In this document: positions 9,365-19,481 of the stretch, piece after piece
Numbering within the stretch: the first letter of the stretch is position 1
Layout: each line of letters starts with the position of its first letter
Source: Aricia agestis
Taxonomy: Eukaryota > Arthropoda > Insecta > Lepidoptera > Lycaenidae
DNA length: 64,000 nt
NCBI RefSeq assembly: GCF_905147365.1
Contig: NC_056419.1
Span: 2,425,501 to 2,489,500 of the forward strand
Reading direction: 5' to 3'
Notes under the pieces: generated by a model
Seen by the model: the letters and a program-made list of their open reading frames with translations, nothing else
What the model was told of the DNA's origin: nothing
Databases searched by the model: none
Translations under genes and position numbers: made by a program

Positions 9365-9547
9365 ACGTTTGCGTTTGACGTTTGCTTAAATAGGGTCCGT
9401 TTTTACCCTTTGTATAAGGAACTACAAAAACAAAAAGGAGAAAACTATCCATCTTTGTTATTATGTATACTATGTTAACGCGGATGAAGTCGCGGGCAAC
9501 AGCTAGTGTGCAATAATTCTAAGAAGTCTGAGAAATTGATTTGAATA

Positions 9548-9600
9548 CGAAGATGGCGGACCTAAGCTACATAATTTGGTCGGATTCTGTCAAGTCAATA
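9548..9600 (+). repeat. Fragment of the GTAC-ended MITE (MITE-G)
   Basis: The motif GATGGCGGACCTA followed by TTTGGTCGGATT and GTCAATTCAAT-like sequence matches the inner arm of MITE-G, without its ends. Confidence 0.45.
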
Positions 9601-9822
9601 TTTACCGTGTTCTGTAGACTGTAATTAATTAATTATTATGCCTATGATGGTCCCATACTATGGTGATTGCTGATTGGTGATTAAGAACCTGAAGAATATT
9701 TTTTGATGATTGGCCATGTTGACGTCGATTGTGCATGCCATGTACAACTTTGCATAGTGACAATCATAGCTCAATGTAGAAAAAGGCCTTTAGCCTATGA
9801 GAAGTGCTACTGCAGCGGTTCT

Positions 9823-9964
9823 CAAACTTTTTAGTGACGGGACCCTTTAAAACAGTGATGTTTTGTTTTCAAATTAATTGTTTCCAGATTTTACAAAAAA
9901 CTTTCGCTTGCTAGTTGCTAGGGTCCCCCAGAGCTCTGTGGAGCACACTTTGAAAATGGTTATG
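9823..9964 (+). mobile_element. hAT-type miniature element remnant
   Basis: It starts CAGCGGTTCTCAAACTTTTT and ends GGAGCACACTTTGAAAATGG. These are inverted, imperfect forms of the CAGNGGTTCTCAAA termini typical of hAT (Charlie-like) non-autonomous elements. No clear 8-bp duplication remains. Confidence 0.65.
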
Positions 9965-10231
9965 CTAATTAATACATAAACTCCTGTCGAAAAACTTCAT
10001 AAACTGGCCACAGGTCTAGTACATTATAATATCACCTAACAACTTGTCCCGACTAACACGTATGTACCTGTTTAGTTATTAATATACACTTTCTTTCCAC
10101 GGGCTTGGCCGGTCTTTCTCACGGGTACCACTTGAGGTCACAAAATCAATCGAGATAGCACTCAAGAGTCAGAAGTCTACCTAATCGTAAATCCAGAAAG
10201 TAGGTTTATCTTCTGCTAAATAAATTACCTA

Positions 10232-10407
10232 GTACCATCGAGGAAGTTGATTCCTATGCAATTGACAGACCAACGTTATTTGGCCGAATATGTCAATTCA
10301 ATGTTAATTGTGATCTGTCAGCTGGGTTTGACGTAACGAGACCAAACTTTTCCCCGATTCCCCGAGAGGTCCCCGATTTGCATAGGAATCAACTTCCCTG
10401 ATAGTAC
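10232..10407. mobile_element. MITE-G copy a
   Basis: A palindromic element of about 175 bp. The left end GTACCATCGAGGAAGTTGAT and right end ATCAACTTCCCTGATAGTAC are inverted repeats of about 35-40 bp, followed inward by ACAGACC...TTTGG motifs. The family has nine recognisable copies in the window, all ending in or next to GTAC. There is no coding capacity. The superfamily is not clear from the ends alone. Confidence 0.85.
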
Positions 10408-10436
10408 ATAAAACCTAGGTTCCCTTAGATAATATT

Positions 10437-10550
10437 CACACTAATCAGAATCGAAAAGTGTGTTACATGTACACACTCGAGCTGCTGAACCCATTTTGAT
10501 TGAATTTGGTATAGAGATATCTCTAGTCTTGCCTTCACGAATTGTGGAAT
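10437..10550 (+). repeat. Helitron-like repeat fragment
   Basis: Contains AAAGTGTGTTACATG and CTGCTGAACCCATTTTGATT followed by TTTGGTATAGAGATA, the usual order of the 'CTGAACCGATTTTGATGAAA' type non-autonomous repeats seen many times in this window. Ends are degraded. Confidence 0.5.
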
Positions 10551-10635
10551 AATTCTCCAATTGCTTGGAACTGAACTGAGATTCAGCGTTACGGTAGCAA
10601 AGCTAATATTAGAAATTAGTATAGGTTATTACTAA

Positions 10636-10804
10636 TTACTATTAGAGAAGTTGACTCCTAGGCTGATGGCGAACGTAATTTGGTCGCGTTAAGTCTAACC
10701 CATCCGACCGATCAGAGCTAACATTGAATTGACTTAAGCCGACCACAATATGACGTAGGTCCGTCAATTGCCTAGGAATTAGGATTCAATTTCTTCTATG
10801 GTAC
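10636..10804. mobile_element. MITE-G copy b
   Basis: Left TACTATTAGAGAAGTTGACT and right AATTTCTTCTATGGTAC are inverted relatives. The inner motifs TTTGGTCGCG and ACGTAGGTCCGTCA match the other copies. Confidence 0.8.
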
Positions 10805-11490
10805 TAACGTAACTGAACTACTTGCCCTAACAATTACTTAGTCTAGAATGAATATAATATGCCAATGCCTAGTACTTAGATGTATTTTATCATAACGTCG
10901 AAACACTCTTCAGGAAATTAAACATTATGATGATGGATGAGTCTCGACATGACCGAACGAAATGGCGATATGAAAACTTTACTTTCATGAAGTGTATTAA
11001 ACTTAAGTATTTTATATTTGTAAATATTTCATAATAATATATTCCTTATATAACTTCCAAAAACTCCTGCAAGTATCTCCATTAACATTAGTGTTTAGGT
11101 AAACTACTGCACAAATCTCCATAAAAGGTATTTAGGTTAGCAACTGCAAGAGCCTTCATGAATCTCCATCAAAATTAGTGTTTAGATTTGCCGAAGTATA
11201 AATCTCTACGAAAATTAGCCGCTGCGAGAATCTCCATTAAAATTAGTATATTTTAGATGATAAAGTATATTTTAACCACTTCAGTGCATTGTAGTTTTAT
11301 TGAGCTCAGAAGTGTTTACGGTAGATACGGCAGATAAATGATAAGATAACGTTAACGTAATTTTGGTGCATGTGACACCGTTTTGTTATCTGTTATCACA
11401 CTGCATCCGATGTAACACGAATTTTTAAGAGCAGTTTTTATAGAAGAATAATATTTTTAAAATATTAGTCTATCTCTAATAGTCTTTACA
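10805..11490. other. AT-rich stretch with a loose short repeat
   Basis: No coding sequence. Between 11063 and 11245 the phrase AATCTCCATNAAAATTAGT recurs four times at irregular spacing (near 11075, 11118, 11160 and 11230), alternating with AACTRC motifs, so this is an old degenerate tandem array. Confidence 0.45.
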
Positions 11491-11493
11491 TTT

Positions 11494-11655
11494 CTTTCCA
11501 CCTCGGTTTTGTATATGTAATGTTAGGCAAGAAATGTTTTTAGTAATACGGGAACTTCCCGGGACCCAAAATATGTCCATAGTTCCATACTCAGCAAAAT
11601 CGGTTCTGCGGTTCAAGTAACAATATAATATTAGTATGAAAGTATGGATTAAATT
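11494..11655 (-). repeat. Helitron-like repeat fragment
   Basis: In minus orientation: GAACCGATTTTGCTGAGTAT, then GGGTCCCGGGAAGTT, the usual internal sequence of the CTAGT-ended family, with the 5' part ATACTAATATTATA-like near 11625. Strongly diverged. Confidence 0.55.
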
Positions 11656-12115
11656 TTGAAGCATCGTCACTAACATTTTGGTCCGCCATTGCTAGGTCCT
11701 TGATCTCAACGTATGAATAGCTAGACCTCAATAATAGATCGGAATCTTAGAGCTATTAGGTCCGGTATGCAATGAGAACCGTTTGAAAGGAAACAAGATA
11801 TCGCCATTGTTGGAATATAATGGCGTATATGTAATTATGTGATTTAATAACAGTACATTACAGGCGCTAAATGTGATCTATTGTCTGGTTATCTTGTTTT
11901 GGCGGGATACTATGAAAATACAGCCTTTAGTCTGAAAAATGCATTGTGTGGTTTCTTGTATCAGCTACTGACTCATCAAGTGTTGAAAAAGACACTCGTA
12001 GAGCCGAAATCTATACTAATATTATAAAGCGGAAGAGTTTGTTTGTTTGAACGCGCTAATCTCAGGAACTACTGGTCCGATTTGAATTTTTTTTTAAGTG
12101 TTAGATTATCAAGGA

Positions 12116-12179
12116 AGGCTATAGGCTATATTTTATCACGCTAAGTAGTCTTAGCGTGATAAAATATAGCCTATAGCCT
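12116..12179. repeat. Perfect 30-bp hairpin, 4-nt loop
   Basis: The arms 12116-12145 and 12150-12179 are exact reverse complements (they begin AGGCTATAGGCTATATTTTA) with loop TAGT. It sits inside the Helitron-like element and is not part of that family's usual structure as I know it. Confidence 0.92.
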
Positions 12180-12280
12180 AGCGAAGAAATAGAGTAAAAT
12201 GTGGAAAAAACGGGGGAAATTATTTGAAACGACTGATCTCACGAACTACTGGAGCAATTTTTTTGTTATTTGGCACACAT

Positions 12281-12595
12281 TTTTTTTTATGAAATAAGGG
12301 GGCAAACGAGCAAACGGGTCACCTGACCATGGACACTCGCAGCATCAGAAGAGCTGCAGGTGCGTTGCCGGCCTTTTAAGAGGGAATAGGGTAATAGGGG
12401 AGGGTAGGGATAGGAAGGGAAGGGAAGGGAATAGGGGAGGGTAGGGAAGGGAATAGGGTAGGGGATTGGGCCTCCGGTAAACTCACTCACTCGGCGAAAC
12501 ACAGCGCAAGCGCTGTTTCACGCTGGTTTTCTGTGAGAACGTGGTATTTCTCCTGTCGAGCCGGCCCATTCGTGCCGAAGCATGGCTCTCCCACG
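12281..12595 (-). mobile_element. SINE-A copy, minus strand, small internal deletion
   Basis: It runs from a poly-T (poly-A on the minus strand) through the tail, purine minisatellite, GC body and head to CCCACG. Compared with sister copies it lacks about 23 bases between GTCACCTGA and CCATGGACACTCGC. Confidence 0.85.
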
Positions 12596-12699
12596 TATAA
12601 AGATACATAAGAAGTAGACCACGTGAAGGACCATAATCTATTTTTTGTGGAATAATTTGTTTGTGAAATATCTAATTTACGCGGGCGTAGCCGCTCCCT

Positions 12700-13265
12700 T
12701 ATAATTAATAAAAAAAATAGAAACATTGTTCAGGTGAGAAGTTAATAAAACAGGTTCGATTAACAAAATATCAAACTAAATTTTGGATAAGCAAAGGTCA
12801 ATCGAACAAAGTCGCACCCAAAAGCTGGTGCTTTATAATAATATTTCACAAAACGTGATAATGTTCGGCCATTATTACAAGCTATTGAAGTGTTGGAATA
12901 TTGGTAATTGCTTTCGTGATCACTGCATTTGGGCGCGAAACATTAACAGGCGACTTCTTATCCAGCCAGAGTTAGATATGGCAAAAAGTTCATAGTGACA
13001 AATTTTAAAAATAAAACTGATACATTAAACTTAAAAAAAAATTGTGACTTATCTTGTAACAAAAAAATGAAATCTTTAAAATACATTAGTCGTAATTTTC
13101 TATTGTAGGAATAATTACAGGAGTCCAACTTCAAAAGTTTAACAAAATGTCTATTCATTAAAGTTTTCATTGGCTAACACATAAACGTTAACCGATCAAC
13201 AGCCCTGTTGACTAAATAAACTCCTGTCAGAAACCTTAGGAGCCCAGCAAAAGACGCTCTAGACA
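12700..13265. other. AT-rich spacer, nothing recognised
   Basis: Frames at 12783-12995 (+) and 12958-13170 (-) show no domain. No match to other parts of the window. Confidence 0.4.
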
Positions 13266-13266
13266 C

Positions 13267-13495
13267 CAGCTTTTGCTAAAGTGGGCGATAATGGCCCCTT
13301 GTGAGCGCTGTGGTAGTGGTAATGTTTGAAAATGACTAATTTAGCATTTTGTATTTATTTTTATAAAATCTGCAGCGATCGCCCCTTAATTTAAATAAAG
13401 ATAAGAAAGTAGGTAAAACAAGGGTGGCGTTAAAATATTTTTTTTCTCGGAGTGGGTAGTAGCAGTAGTAGACAAAATATGTTTGGGAATCCCTG
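13267..13495 (-). mobile_element. hAT-type miniature element (same family as 18765-18987), minus orientation
   Basis: Read on the minus strand it starts CAGGGATTCCCAAACATATT and later has CAGCGCTCACAAGGGGCCAT and ATCGCCCACTTT, in the same order as the elements at 18765 and 37135. Flanks CTCTAGAC and CTCTAAAA could be a decayed 8-bp duplication. Confidence 0.75.
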
Positions 13496-14488
13496 CTCTA
13501 AAATATCATAAACACAAATAAAAAGTAATATCAAACTTGAGTATTTAATTATGGAATGATTCATATTAGTAGGTTACGTTCACAATCGCTGGGAGCTGCA
13601 TCTTCCAAGACCCAAGTGTAACAGTCTGATTTCCACATGCCTTTGATGGTAAACTAACGGCACAATATCTTGTTTGTTTAGCGATTGACTTGTATCCGCC
13701 TGCTTTTTGCCTGATTAGCGCCTTGTGAATTATCGCTTTAGCGGGATTCGAGTTTGACAGGTGTTCCAAATTCGAAATACATTATTTTTTACGCTACCAG
13801 TTCACAGTTGCAACAGTGTTTCTCGTAATGTCGTTTTTGCAGTAATTGCTTTTGAAAATTGCTGAACCGGTTTATTTTTTAAGTGTTATTTGAAGTAGCC
13901 GCATAATTTTACATATTCGTAGAATGTTAACACTCAATTTTTTTTTAAATTAAAATAGGTTTTCAGAGCCTTAATGGCCTAAAAAATTACGCTTATAAGT
14001 TGCAATATTCTTATAGTGCAGTATCTTCATCATAATTAGTCAATTAAAACCTTAATGTAGGTGTAAAATTGTGAAAAAACAACGAAACACATGAAACATT
14101 TTCGACATAATAGTTGCGTGTGGCAAAAACACTGGCAGCCATTTTATCGTTGTAGAAATCTGTTATAAACGGTTCTAGTTTAATGAATTTCCTTTGTTTT
14201 AAGTTAATAATTCATCATGATCATCTAGTGATTATCATTATAAATTTGGATGCTCAAAATAAGAAAATTGTTATGTTTATATTCTCAATTACCTTAAAAC
14301 TTATACTGATAACGGAATTTGAAAAGTTAACTATTAATATCAGACGAGCATTTCATTACACAAATATCACGTATTGCGTCTAGGGTTGATAATTGATATT
14401 GAACATCGCGTGCCTTCAATCTAATTGTCAAATAAACTATTCAATATTTAAGCGTGATATTGCACAATACAATCGTCTAAGTGCCGGC
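13496..14488. other. AT-rich stretch, nothing recognised
   Basis: Frames at 13566-13769 (-) and 14183-14383 (+) have no recognisable motif. No inverted or tandem repeat of note. Confidence 0.4.
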
Positions 14489-14814
14489 TTTTTTTTTAAA
14501 ATGAAATAAGGGGGCAAACGAGCAAACGTGTCACCTGTAGGAAAGCAACTTCCGTCGCCCATGGACACTCGCAGCATCAGAAGGTTTGCAAGTGCGTTGC
14601 CGGCCTTTTAAGAGGGAATAGGGTAGGGGAAGGTAGGGAAGGGAAGGGAATAGGGGAGGGTAGGGAAGGGAATGGGGTAGGGGATTGGGCCTCCGGTAAA
14701 CTCACTCACTCGGCGAAACACAGCGCAAGCGCTGTTTCACGCCGGTTTTCTGTGAGAACGTGGTATTTCTCCGGTCGAGCCGGCCCATTTGTGCCGAAGC
14801 ATGGCTCTCCCACG
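14489..14814 (-). mobile_element. SINE-A copy, full length, minus strand
   Basis: From the poly-T at 14489 through GGGGGCAAACGAGCAAACG, the purine minisatellite and GCGAAACACAGCGCAAGCGC to the head CATGGCTCTCCCACG. All blocks of the family are present. Confidence 0.88.
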
Positions 14815-14883
14815 GCTAAAGGCTCTCTTCACGTTGCATTGGGCTATAATGGATAACCATGATAGAGAAGCTGTCTGTGGCAT

Positions 14884-15050
14884 GTACTATCAGAGAAGTT
14901 GATTCACAGGCAGTCATAGCCCATAGGTCCGCCTACGTATTTTAGTCGCGTTTCGTCAAACCCTACCGACAAATCACAAGTATGAAGTAATATTGAATTG
15001 ACATAATCCGACCAAATGTCGTAGGTCCGTTAACTTTTCTTCGATGGCAC
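14884..15050. mobile_element. MITE-G copy c
   Basis: Left GTACTATCAGAGAAGTTGAT, right TTCTTCGATGGCAC. Inner TTTAGTCGCG and ACCAAATGTCGTAGGTCCGT as in the other copies. Confidence 0.82.
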
Positions 15051-15449
15051 ATTAATTACGACGTCGATTATGGGCAATCGTAGACGAATATTATGATTGC
15101 CCACGCTCAACGTTCGTAATCGCTTGTATTGATCCATCGTGGACCAATGTGTAAATGTCGCCTAATAAAATATTTTTTTACAATAGTTGCACCCAGCAAT
15201 ATCTTCATTTGCTGTTGAAATACATTTCAAATCAAATTAAATATTTCATAGTGATTTGTGCATTGAATTTATGCAATAAATTAATTTGTTCTCACGGCAC
15301 TAATCGTTTTATAAACGCAACGTAAACGGACACAAAATTAACACCTTTTAATGAACACTGACATAAATATTCAGTTCTGAGTGCAAGCCCATAATATAGT
15401 TAAGTACTTTTATTCAGCTTTTTTATTAAATAGCAAAGCACACGGGCGT

Positions 15450-15715
15450 ATACAGGGTGTAACAAAAATAAGTGATAATACTTTAGGGTGTGTACGTGTT
15501 CCTTGTAGAGAGTTCACTGTGAAAGTAGCGGCGCTGAAAGACCAAAATTTTTTTTCACTTTTGTATGGGGAAACTCGTGACGCACGGACCCTTGCCCATA
15601 CAAAAGTGAAAACAAAATTTCGTCTTTCAGCGCTGCTACTTTCACAGTGAACTCTCTACAAGGAACACGTACACACCCTAAAGTATTATCACTTATTTTT
15701 GTTACACACTGTATA
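15450..15715. mobile_element. Foldback element FB-1, copy A
   Basis: About 265 bp, almost entirely two inverted arms of about 115 bp. The outer end is TACAGGGTGTAACAAAAATA, then AGTGATAATACTTTAGGGTG, TTCCTTGTAGAGAGTTCACT and GTGAAAGTAGCGGCGCTGAA. The mirror arm ends TTTTTGTTACACACTGTATA. Only about 40 bases separate the arms. Its two opposed reading frames are a by-product of the symmetry, not genes. Confidence 0.92.
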
Positions 15716-16501
15716 TAGCTTTGATAAGGGGGGGTCCCTAACGTAAAAAAGCGGCCAAGTGCGAGCTGGAATCGCCCATGAAGGGTTCTGCAGCAGCAAA
15801 TAGGCAACGTGTTTAGGAAATCATTTTTTTTAATATTTAATATTTATACATGTACCGCACCGATTTTAATCGGCGAAGATGGATAGTAATGGGGGGGGGG
15901 GTCCGGACCCCCTTATATACGTCCATGGCAAAGCATAATTTGTATCGAGTTATCAAAACAAAAGAAAAAAGTTACTTGAAGAACATTCTATTTGTTTAAT
16001 TGCCTACAAAATATCACGTAGAGCCTATTCTAGCACCTTTCCCTATAAAGAAGAGTATAAGTATTCAAATTTTAAAATAGTATTCCAATATAATATTTAG
16101 AATACTATTTTTATGCGTTTCTAGCTAGGTTTAACCTGTGAGTTAATCTATCAGTCAATCAGCTTTGCTCTTATATATTTTATATGTAGTTTAGTTTAAC
16201 ACTTTCCCCATACCATATCCCTCCATCAATCTGGATATCCATAGAGATTGTTTTATCAAATGTCAGTGAGATGATAATCATTGGAAAGTAATGGTCATGC
16301 GGTAGTGCTAGTGAATGTACTATCAGTCATCGGGCGACAGTCTATAATTATGCACTTCACAGATTTCGTAACAATCTAATTGATTTAAGGAAGTTTGCTA
16401 AAATGTTGGGAGGTAGGACTATATGGAGTTATGAAAAATTTGCGAGAAATAGGGAATATTCGCAAAGGTTGCAGCAGAGGGCACTGCTGGCACATACAGT
16501 A
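15716..16501. other. Spacer with homopolymer G run
   Basis: The only notable sequence is an 11-base G run at about 15891-15901 followed by TCCGGACCCCC. No gene or dispersed repeat is recognised. Confidence 0.4.
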
Positions 16502-16872
16502 AGGCATCCATTACACGGTAGGTTTTGCTGTCAGTTTTACCACAGTCATGGCTGTAACTGATGGATAACCTACCGTGTAGGAGCGTGACATACGGTTGCA
16601 TGAAGTTGATTGACGAAAATCTGGATATAATCTTCATTTTTGCTTCATGCAACCATCAGTCACGAATTTTGAGTGAGTGTTGTCACATCTGACAAAATAG
16701 GAAAAAAAATTAGAAACGTACCTTTGAAAATTTTGGCTTTGACTGACATAAATCTGAAGTGAATTGAGTGACCGTCTAATACCATTCGTCAGTCCATCAG
16801 TCACCATCAGTCAAACATAATTCATGATTGACGAAATTGACTGTCGCTTGCATGAGCATGTAATGGATGCCT
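16502..16872. mobile_element. TIR element with nested inner palindromes, TA target
   Basis: Terminal inverted repeats AGGCATCCATTACA (16502-16515) and TGTAATGGATGCCT (16859-16872) are perfect over 14 bp and are flanked by TA on both sides. Inside are further inverted pairs: ACACGGTAGGTT at 16513 with AACCTACCGTGT at 16567, and GGTTGCATGAAG near 16594 with CTTCATGCAACC near 16641. TCAGTC/GACTGA motifs recur. Confidence 0.78.
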
Positions 16873-17700
16873 TAATAATCCGACTAGTTGCACATGTCAT
16901 ATCAGAATACTGACAGAAACGTTGTCAAACGTCGAACAAAACTTTTTGTTTACTGTCTCTGCTAGTGCTGCCTTTGACGTGAAAAAAATGAAGTAATATT
17001 ATATCCTATTGGAGCATAAAGGCAACAGATTATGCGTGAAAAATCTAGGTCATTGACCAATCAAGTTGATTGAAATTTGTCTGAGAATCTGTATAGATTG
17101 TTTGTTGACAAGTTGTAATAAATAGTTACACTCTGTTAAATTAATTTGCACTCAGTTTGTTGCTTTTGTACCCTTAAGAAGTTAAGCTGCTTTGGATCCG
17201 TGAAAGGACATTATAAATAGTTTAATCAAAGGATAATGTTAGATTCCTAAACATGCTTGCCATTGCTGTAGTTTAGCCGTAAAAGCTTGTAGAAAGGAGA
17301 GTTTGCCGTTGGAGGAGTTACGTGTAACATTAGATGTCCATTGATGAAATTAAATATCGTATTGTATTTTTGGTTTAACTAAACCTACAAAGAAACTATT
17401 AACAATATAAGCCGCGGCTAAACTTACATTTTAGCTAGTAAAGCCGCAAAAGCTGTTGGAAAAGAGAGAAAAGTCGTCAATGTGTTAAGTTTTTGATAAC
17501 GGGTTTGGGAGCTACAATCGTGTCAGTGGCACGAGGCGAGGCGCGAGGCAGGTTAAACTGCCTTATCATTCCACATAAACGTGACTTCACTTTTTTGGAA
17601 GTAGAGTAACCGTAGAGCACTGAACCTGGTGAAAATGCTTATGACGGAAAGTAGCGGGGTGGGTCGCATTTTATGGCAAAGTACGCCGTATTTGTCATAA
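16873..17700. other. Spacer, nothing recognised
   Basis: No reading frame with a domain. GC rises slightly around 17530-17560 (GGCACGAGGCGAGGCGCGAG), which I cannot assign. Confidence 0.35.
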
Positions 17701-17970
17701 AAAACTTGAGAGGTGTCAAGGGACACCCGAATGGAACGAAGTCATTTCTTATGTTCAAAAAACCCGTATACATATAAACTCAACAAAAATTGCTAAAAAC
17801 AAGCCCAGGAATACTAACAACGCGTCGCTGTTTATTCCCAAAAAACGCCATCTAGTTGACTCACAGGAATACTATCAACGCCCTCTGCCTCTACCATGCA
17901 GGTACTAATAAGAAGTGTCGAGGTCAAATATCTTTCTGTCTAGCCTCCTTTACGCCGAACGCGCGATAAG
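17701..17970 (+). repeat. Dispersed repeat fragment
   Basis: The stretch with GAGAGGTGTCAAGGGACACC and GAATGGAACGAAGTCATTTC followed by CGCCATCTAGTTGAC resembles a repeat I have seen in other lepidopteran sequences. There is no second copy in this window to confirm its limits. Confidence 0.35.
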
Positions 17971-18082
17971 GATTTTGATCAATTTGTACTAAAAAGTATG
18001 GAGCTTCGTCTCATTGCACTCAATCAAAATGTGCGCGTAACTGAAAACTAACGCTATGCGAAAAGCAAATGTCAAAACCGAA

Positions 18083-18138
18083 TCTGCCCCGAAGAACGTC
18101 AAAAGTGATTCCCCACTTTTGACGTTCTTTGGGGCAGA
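18083..18138. repeat. 25-bp near-perfect hairpin, 6-nt loop
   Basis: Arms 18083-18107 and 18114-18138 pair over 25 positions, with one mismatch that could pair as G-U in one of the two transcript orientations. The arm contains GAAGAACGTCAAAAGTG. The shape fits either a decayed foldback element or a small-RNA precursor; nothing in the sequence decides between them. Confidence 0.8.
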
Positions 18139-18582
18139 GAGGGCAGGTTTAGGTGGGGATACTTTGTGTTGTCGTTTGCGCAGAACTTCGTCTTTCGGAT
18201 CCGTTAATTTTTCCACATAAAAACAGCTATTCCATTTATTTTTTGGCACTCATACCCATCAAAAGCGTGATGAAGTAACAGACCCTTTAACATTATAAGT
18301 ATGAATGCAAATTTGTACGTTCAGAGTCCATAATTTAGTAAAAATGATTGGGTGTTTAGTACCGTGTTAACAGATGTATTAGCGCGTGTGTGTATGTTAG
18401 TAATTAAGTGTTTCGTAACTCCGAAAGTGGCGTAATTAATCATATCGTGCATAGACACCCGCCAGACTGGTCGGTCATGCAACATCTATTATCACTGAGA
18501 CGTCGACGTCGCTAACTGTGGTTATTGTAAGGAAAATGTGGATGAGGAAATCAAAACAGCCTTAATCCATAGCTATCCTTTC

Positions 18583-18665
18583 CTTGCTAATATTATAAAT
18601 GCGCAAGTGATGTCTGTTACCGCTTCATGATTAAAGGAGTATGGGCAAATTTGTATGGAGCCTGG
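18583..18665 (+). repeat. Helitron-like 5' fragment
   Basis: TTGCTAATATTATAAATGCG followed by a short gap and GTCTGTTACCGCTTCA is the start of the CTAGT-ended repeat group; the remainder is missing. Confidence 0.55.
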
Positions 18666-18764
18666 GCTATCCGCGGCCAAGAACAATTCTAATATAATAT
18701 ATATTTTAGAGTGAAGTCGTTTGAGAGGAGACGCCATCTAGTATGTGAGAGTGTGTGTCTATAC

Positions 18765-18987
18765 CAGAGGTTCCCAAACTTATTTTGTCTACTGCCCACT
18801 TTGAGAACAAATTGTGTTCTAGCGCCCCCCATTGTTTCAATTTAAAATGCATCCAGATGAAATGAAATAGCAAATCACCCCCCAGGCCTCTACACAATGC
18901 CCCTATTTTTTTCTGGGTCCCACACCGCCCCCCTTTAGACCAGCAGCGCCCACAAGGGGGTGTTATTGCCTACTTTGGGAAAGGCTG
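18765..18987 (+). mobile_element. hAT miniature element, 223 bp, exact 8-bp target duplication
   Basis: It begins CAGAGGTTCCCAAACTTATT and ends TACTTTGGGAAAGGCTG, imperfect TIRs of the hAT type. The 8-bp duplication GTCTATAC is exact (18757-18764 and 18988-18995). The inside is C-rich on the plus strand (CGCCCCCCATT, ACCGCCCCCC) and has no coding capacity. Relatives: 13267-13495 and 37135-37316. Confidence 0.93.
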
Positions 18988-19292
18988 GTCTATACATATT
19001 ACACACACAAGAACTACCTCTATACGCTAAAATCACTCAACTGATTTCGATGAAATCACCTTATTTTCTGTTTCTTTCAATAGAAGATACATTTTTCTAG
19101 CTTTTTGCTCGATTATATACCTCATCGTTGATTCACCATCAATATCCAATACCTCAAATAATAATTGAATAATAGGTATTAACCCACCACGTCTGCCCAC
19201 CACCGATTGTTTTCATGATGATTCACACAGCTAGTTACACTTGATCCAATTCCATCACCATAATATTCTATAGCCATATGACATATCCATTA

Positions 19293-19481
19293 TCCATGCT
19301 AATATTACAAACGGGAAAGTGTGTCTGTCTGTCTATCTGTTTGTCTGCAGTCTGTTACCACTTCACGCACAAATTGCTAAACCGTTTTTGCATAATATAC
19401 TTTTAGTCCCTGAGAAGGATAATATATTTTTTTATCCCGGCAAATTGTACGGTTTACGCGCGAGAAACGGCGTCAGCTAGT
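19293..19481 (+). mobile_element. Helitron-like short repeat, near complete
   Basis: It begins TCCATGCTAATATTACAAAC, has GTGTGTCTGTCTGTCTATCT, CACTTCACGCACAAATTGCT, TTTTTATCCCGGCAAATTGT and ends GGCGTCAGCTAGT. The layout and CTAGT end match the other members. No TIR is seen. Confidence 0.72.

Larger units (their letters stand above)
4090..9507 (+). mobile_element. Helitron-like non-autonomous repeat, split by two later insertions
   Basis: The left end (TTATACTTATAAAATTACATG at about 4090) and right end (GCGGGCAACAGCTAGT, ending 9507) match the ends of repeats that are very common in Lepidoptera. The CTAG-T terminus and lack of TIRs suggest a Helitron-type origin, which is inference. The native sequence is only 4090-4119, 4875-5080 and 8814-9507, about 930 bases. 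The rest is a hAT element and a LINE. The body holds GACT-rich repeats (4880-4905) and an array of 136-bp units. Confidence 0.65.
12010..12699 (+). mobile_element. Helitron-like repeat interrupted by SINE-A
   Basis: The 5' end TCTATACTAATATTATAAAG is the standard start of this lepidopteran repeat group, followed by GCGCTAATCTCAGGAACTAC and TGGTCCGATTTGAAT. It carries the 30-bp hairpin at 12116-12179, then a SINE-A copy, then a 3' part with TCTAATTTACGCGGGCGTAG. The extreme 3' end is degraded. Confidence 0.7.

Noticed and set aside
12287..12502. 71-codon minus frame rich in Pro, Phe and Tyr
   Set aside because: Translation of the SINE-A minisatellite, not a protein gene.
15514..15807. Opposed, similar frames at 15381-15650 (+) and 15514-15807 (-)
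   Set aside because: They look alike only because FB-1 is an inverted repeat.
15891..15901. G-quadruplex-like run
   Set aside because: A single homopolymer G run, possibly a sequencing-length artefact, with no second G tract arrangement.
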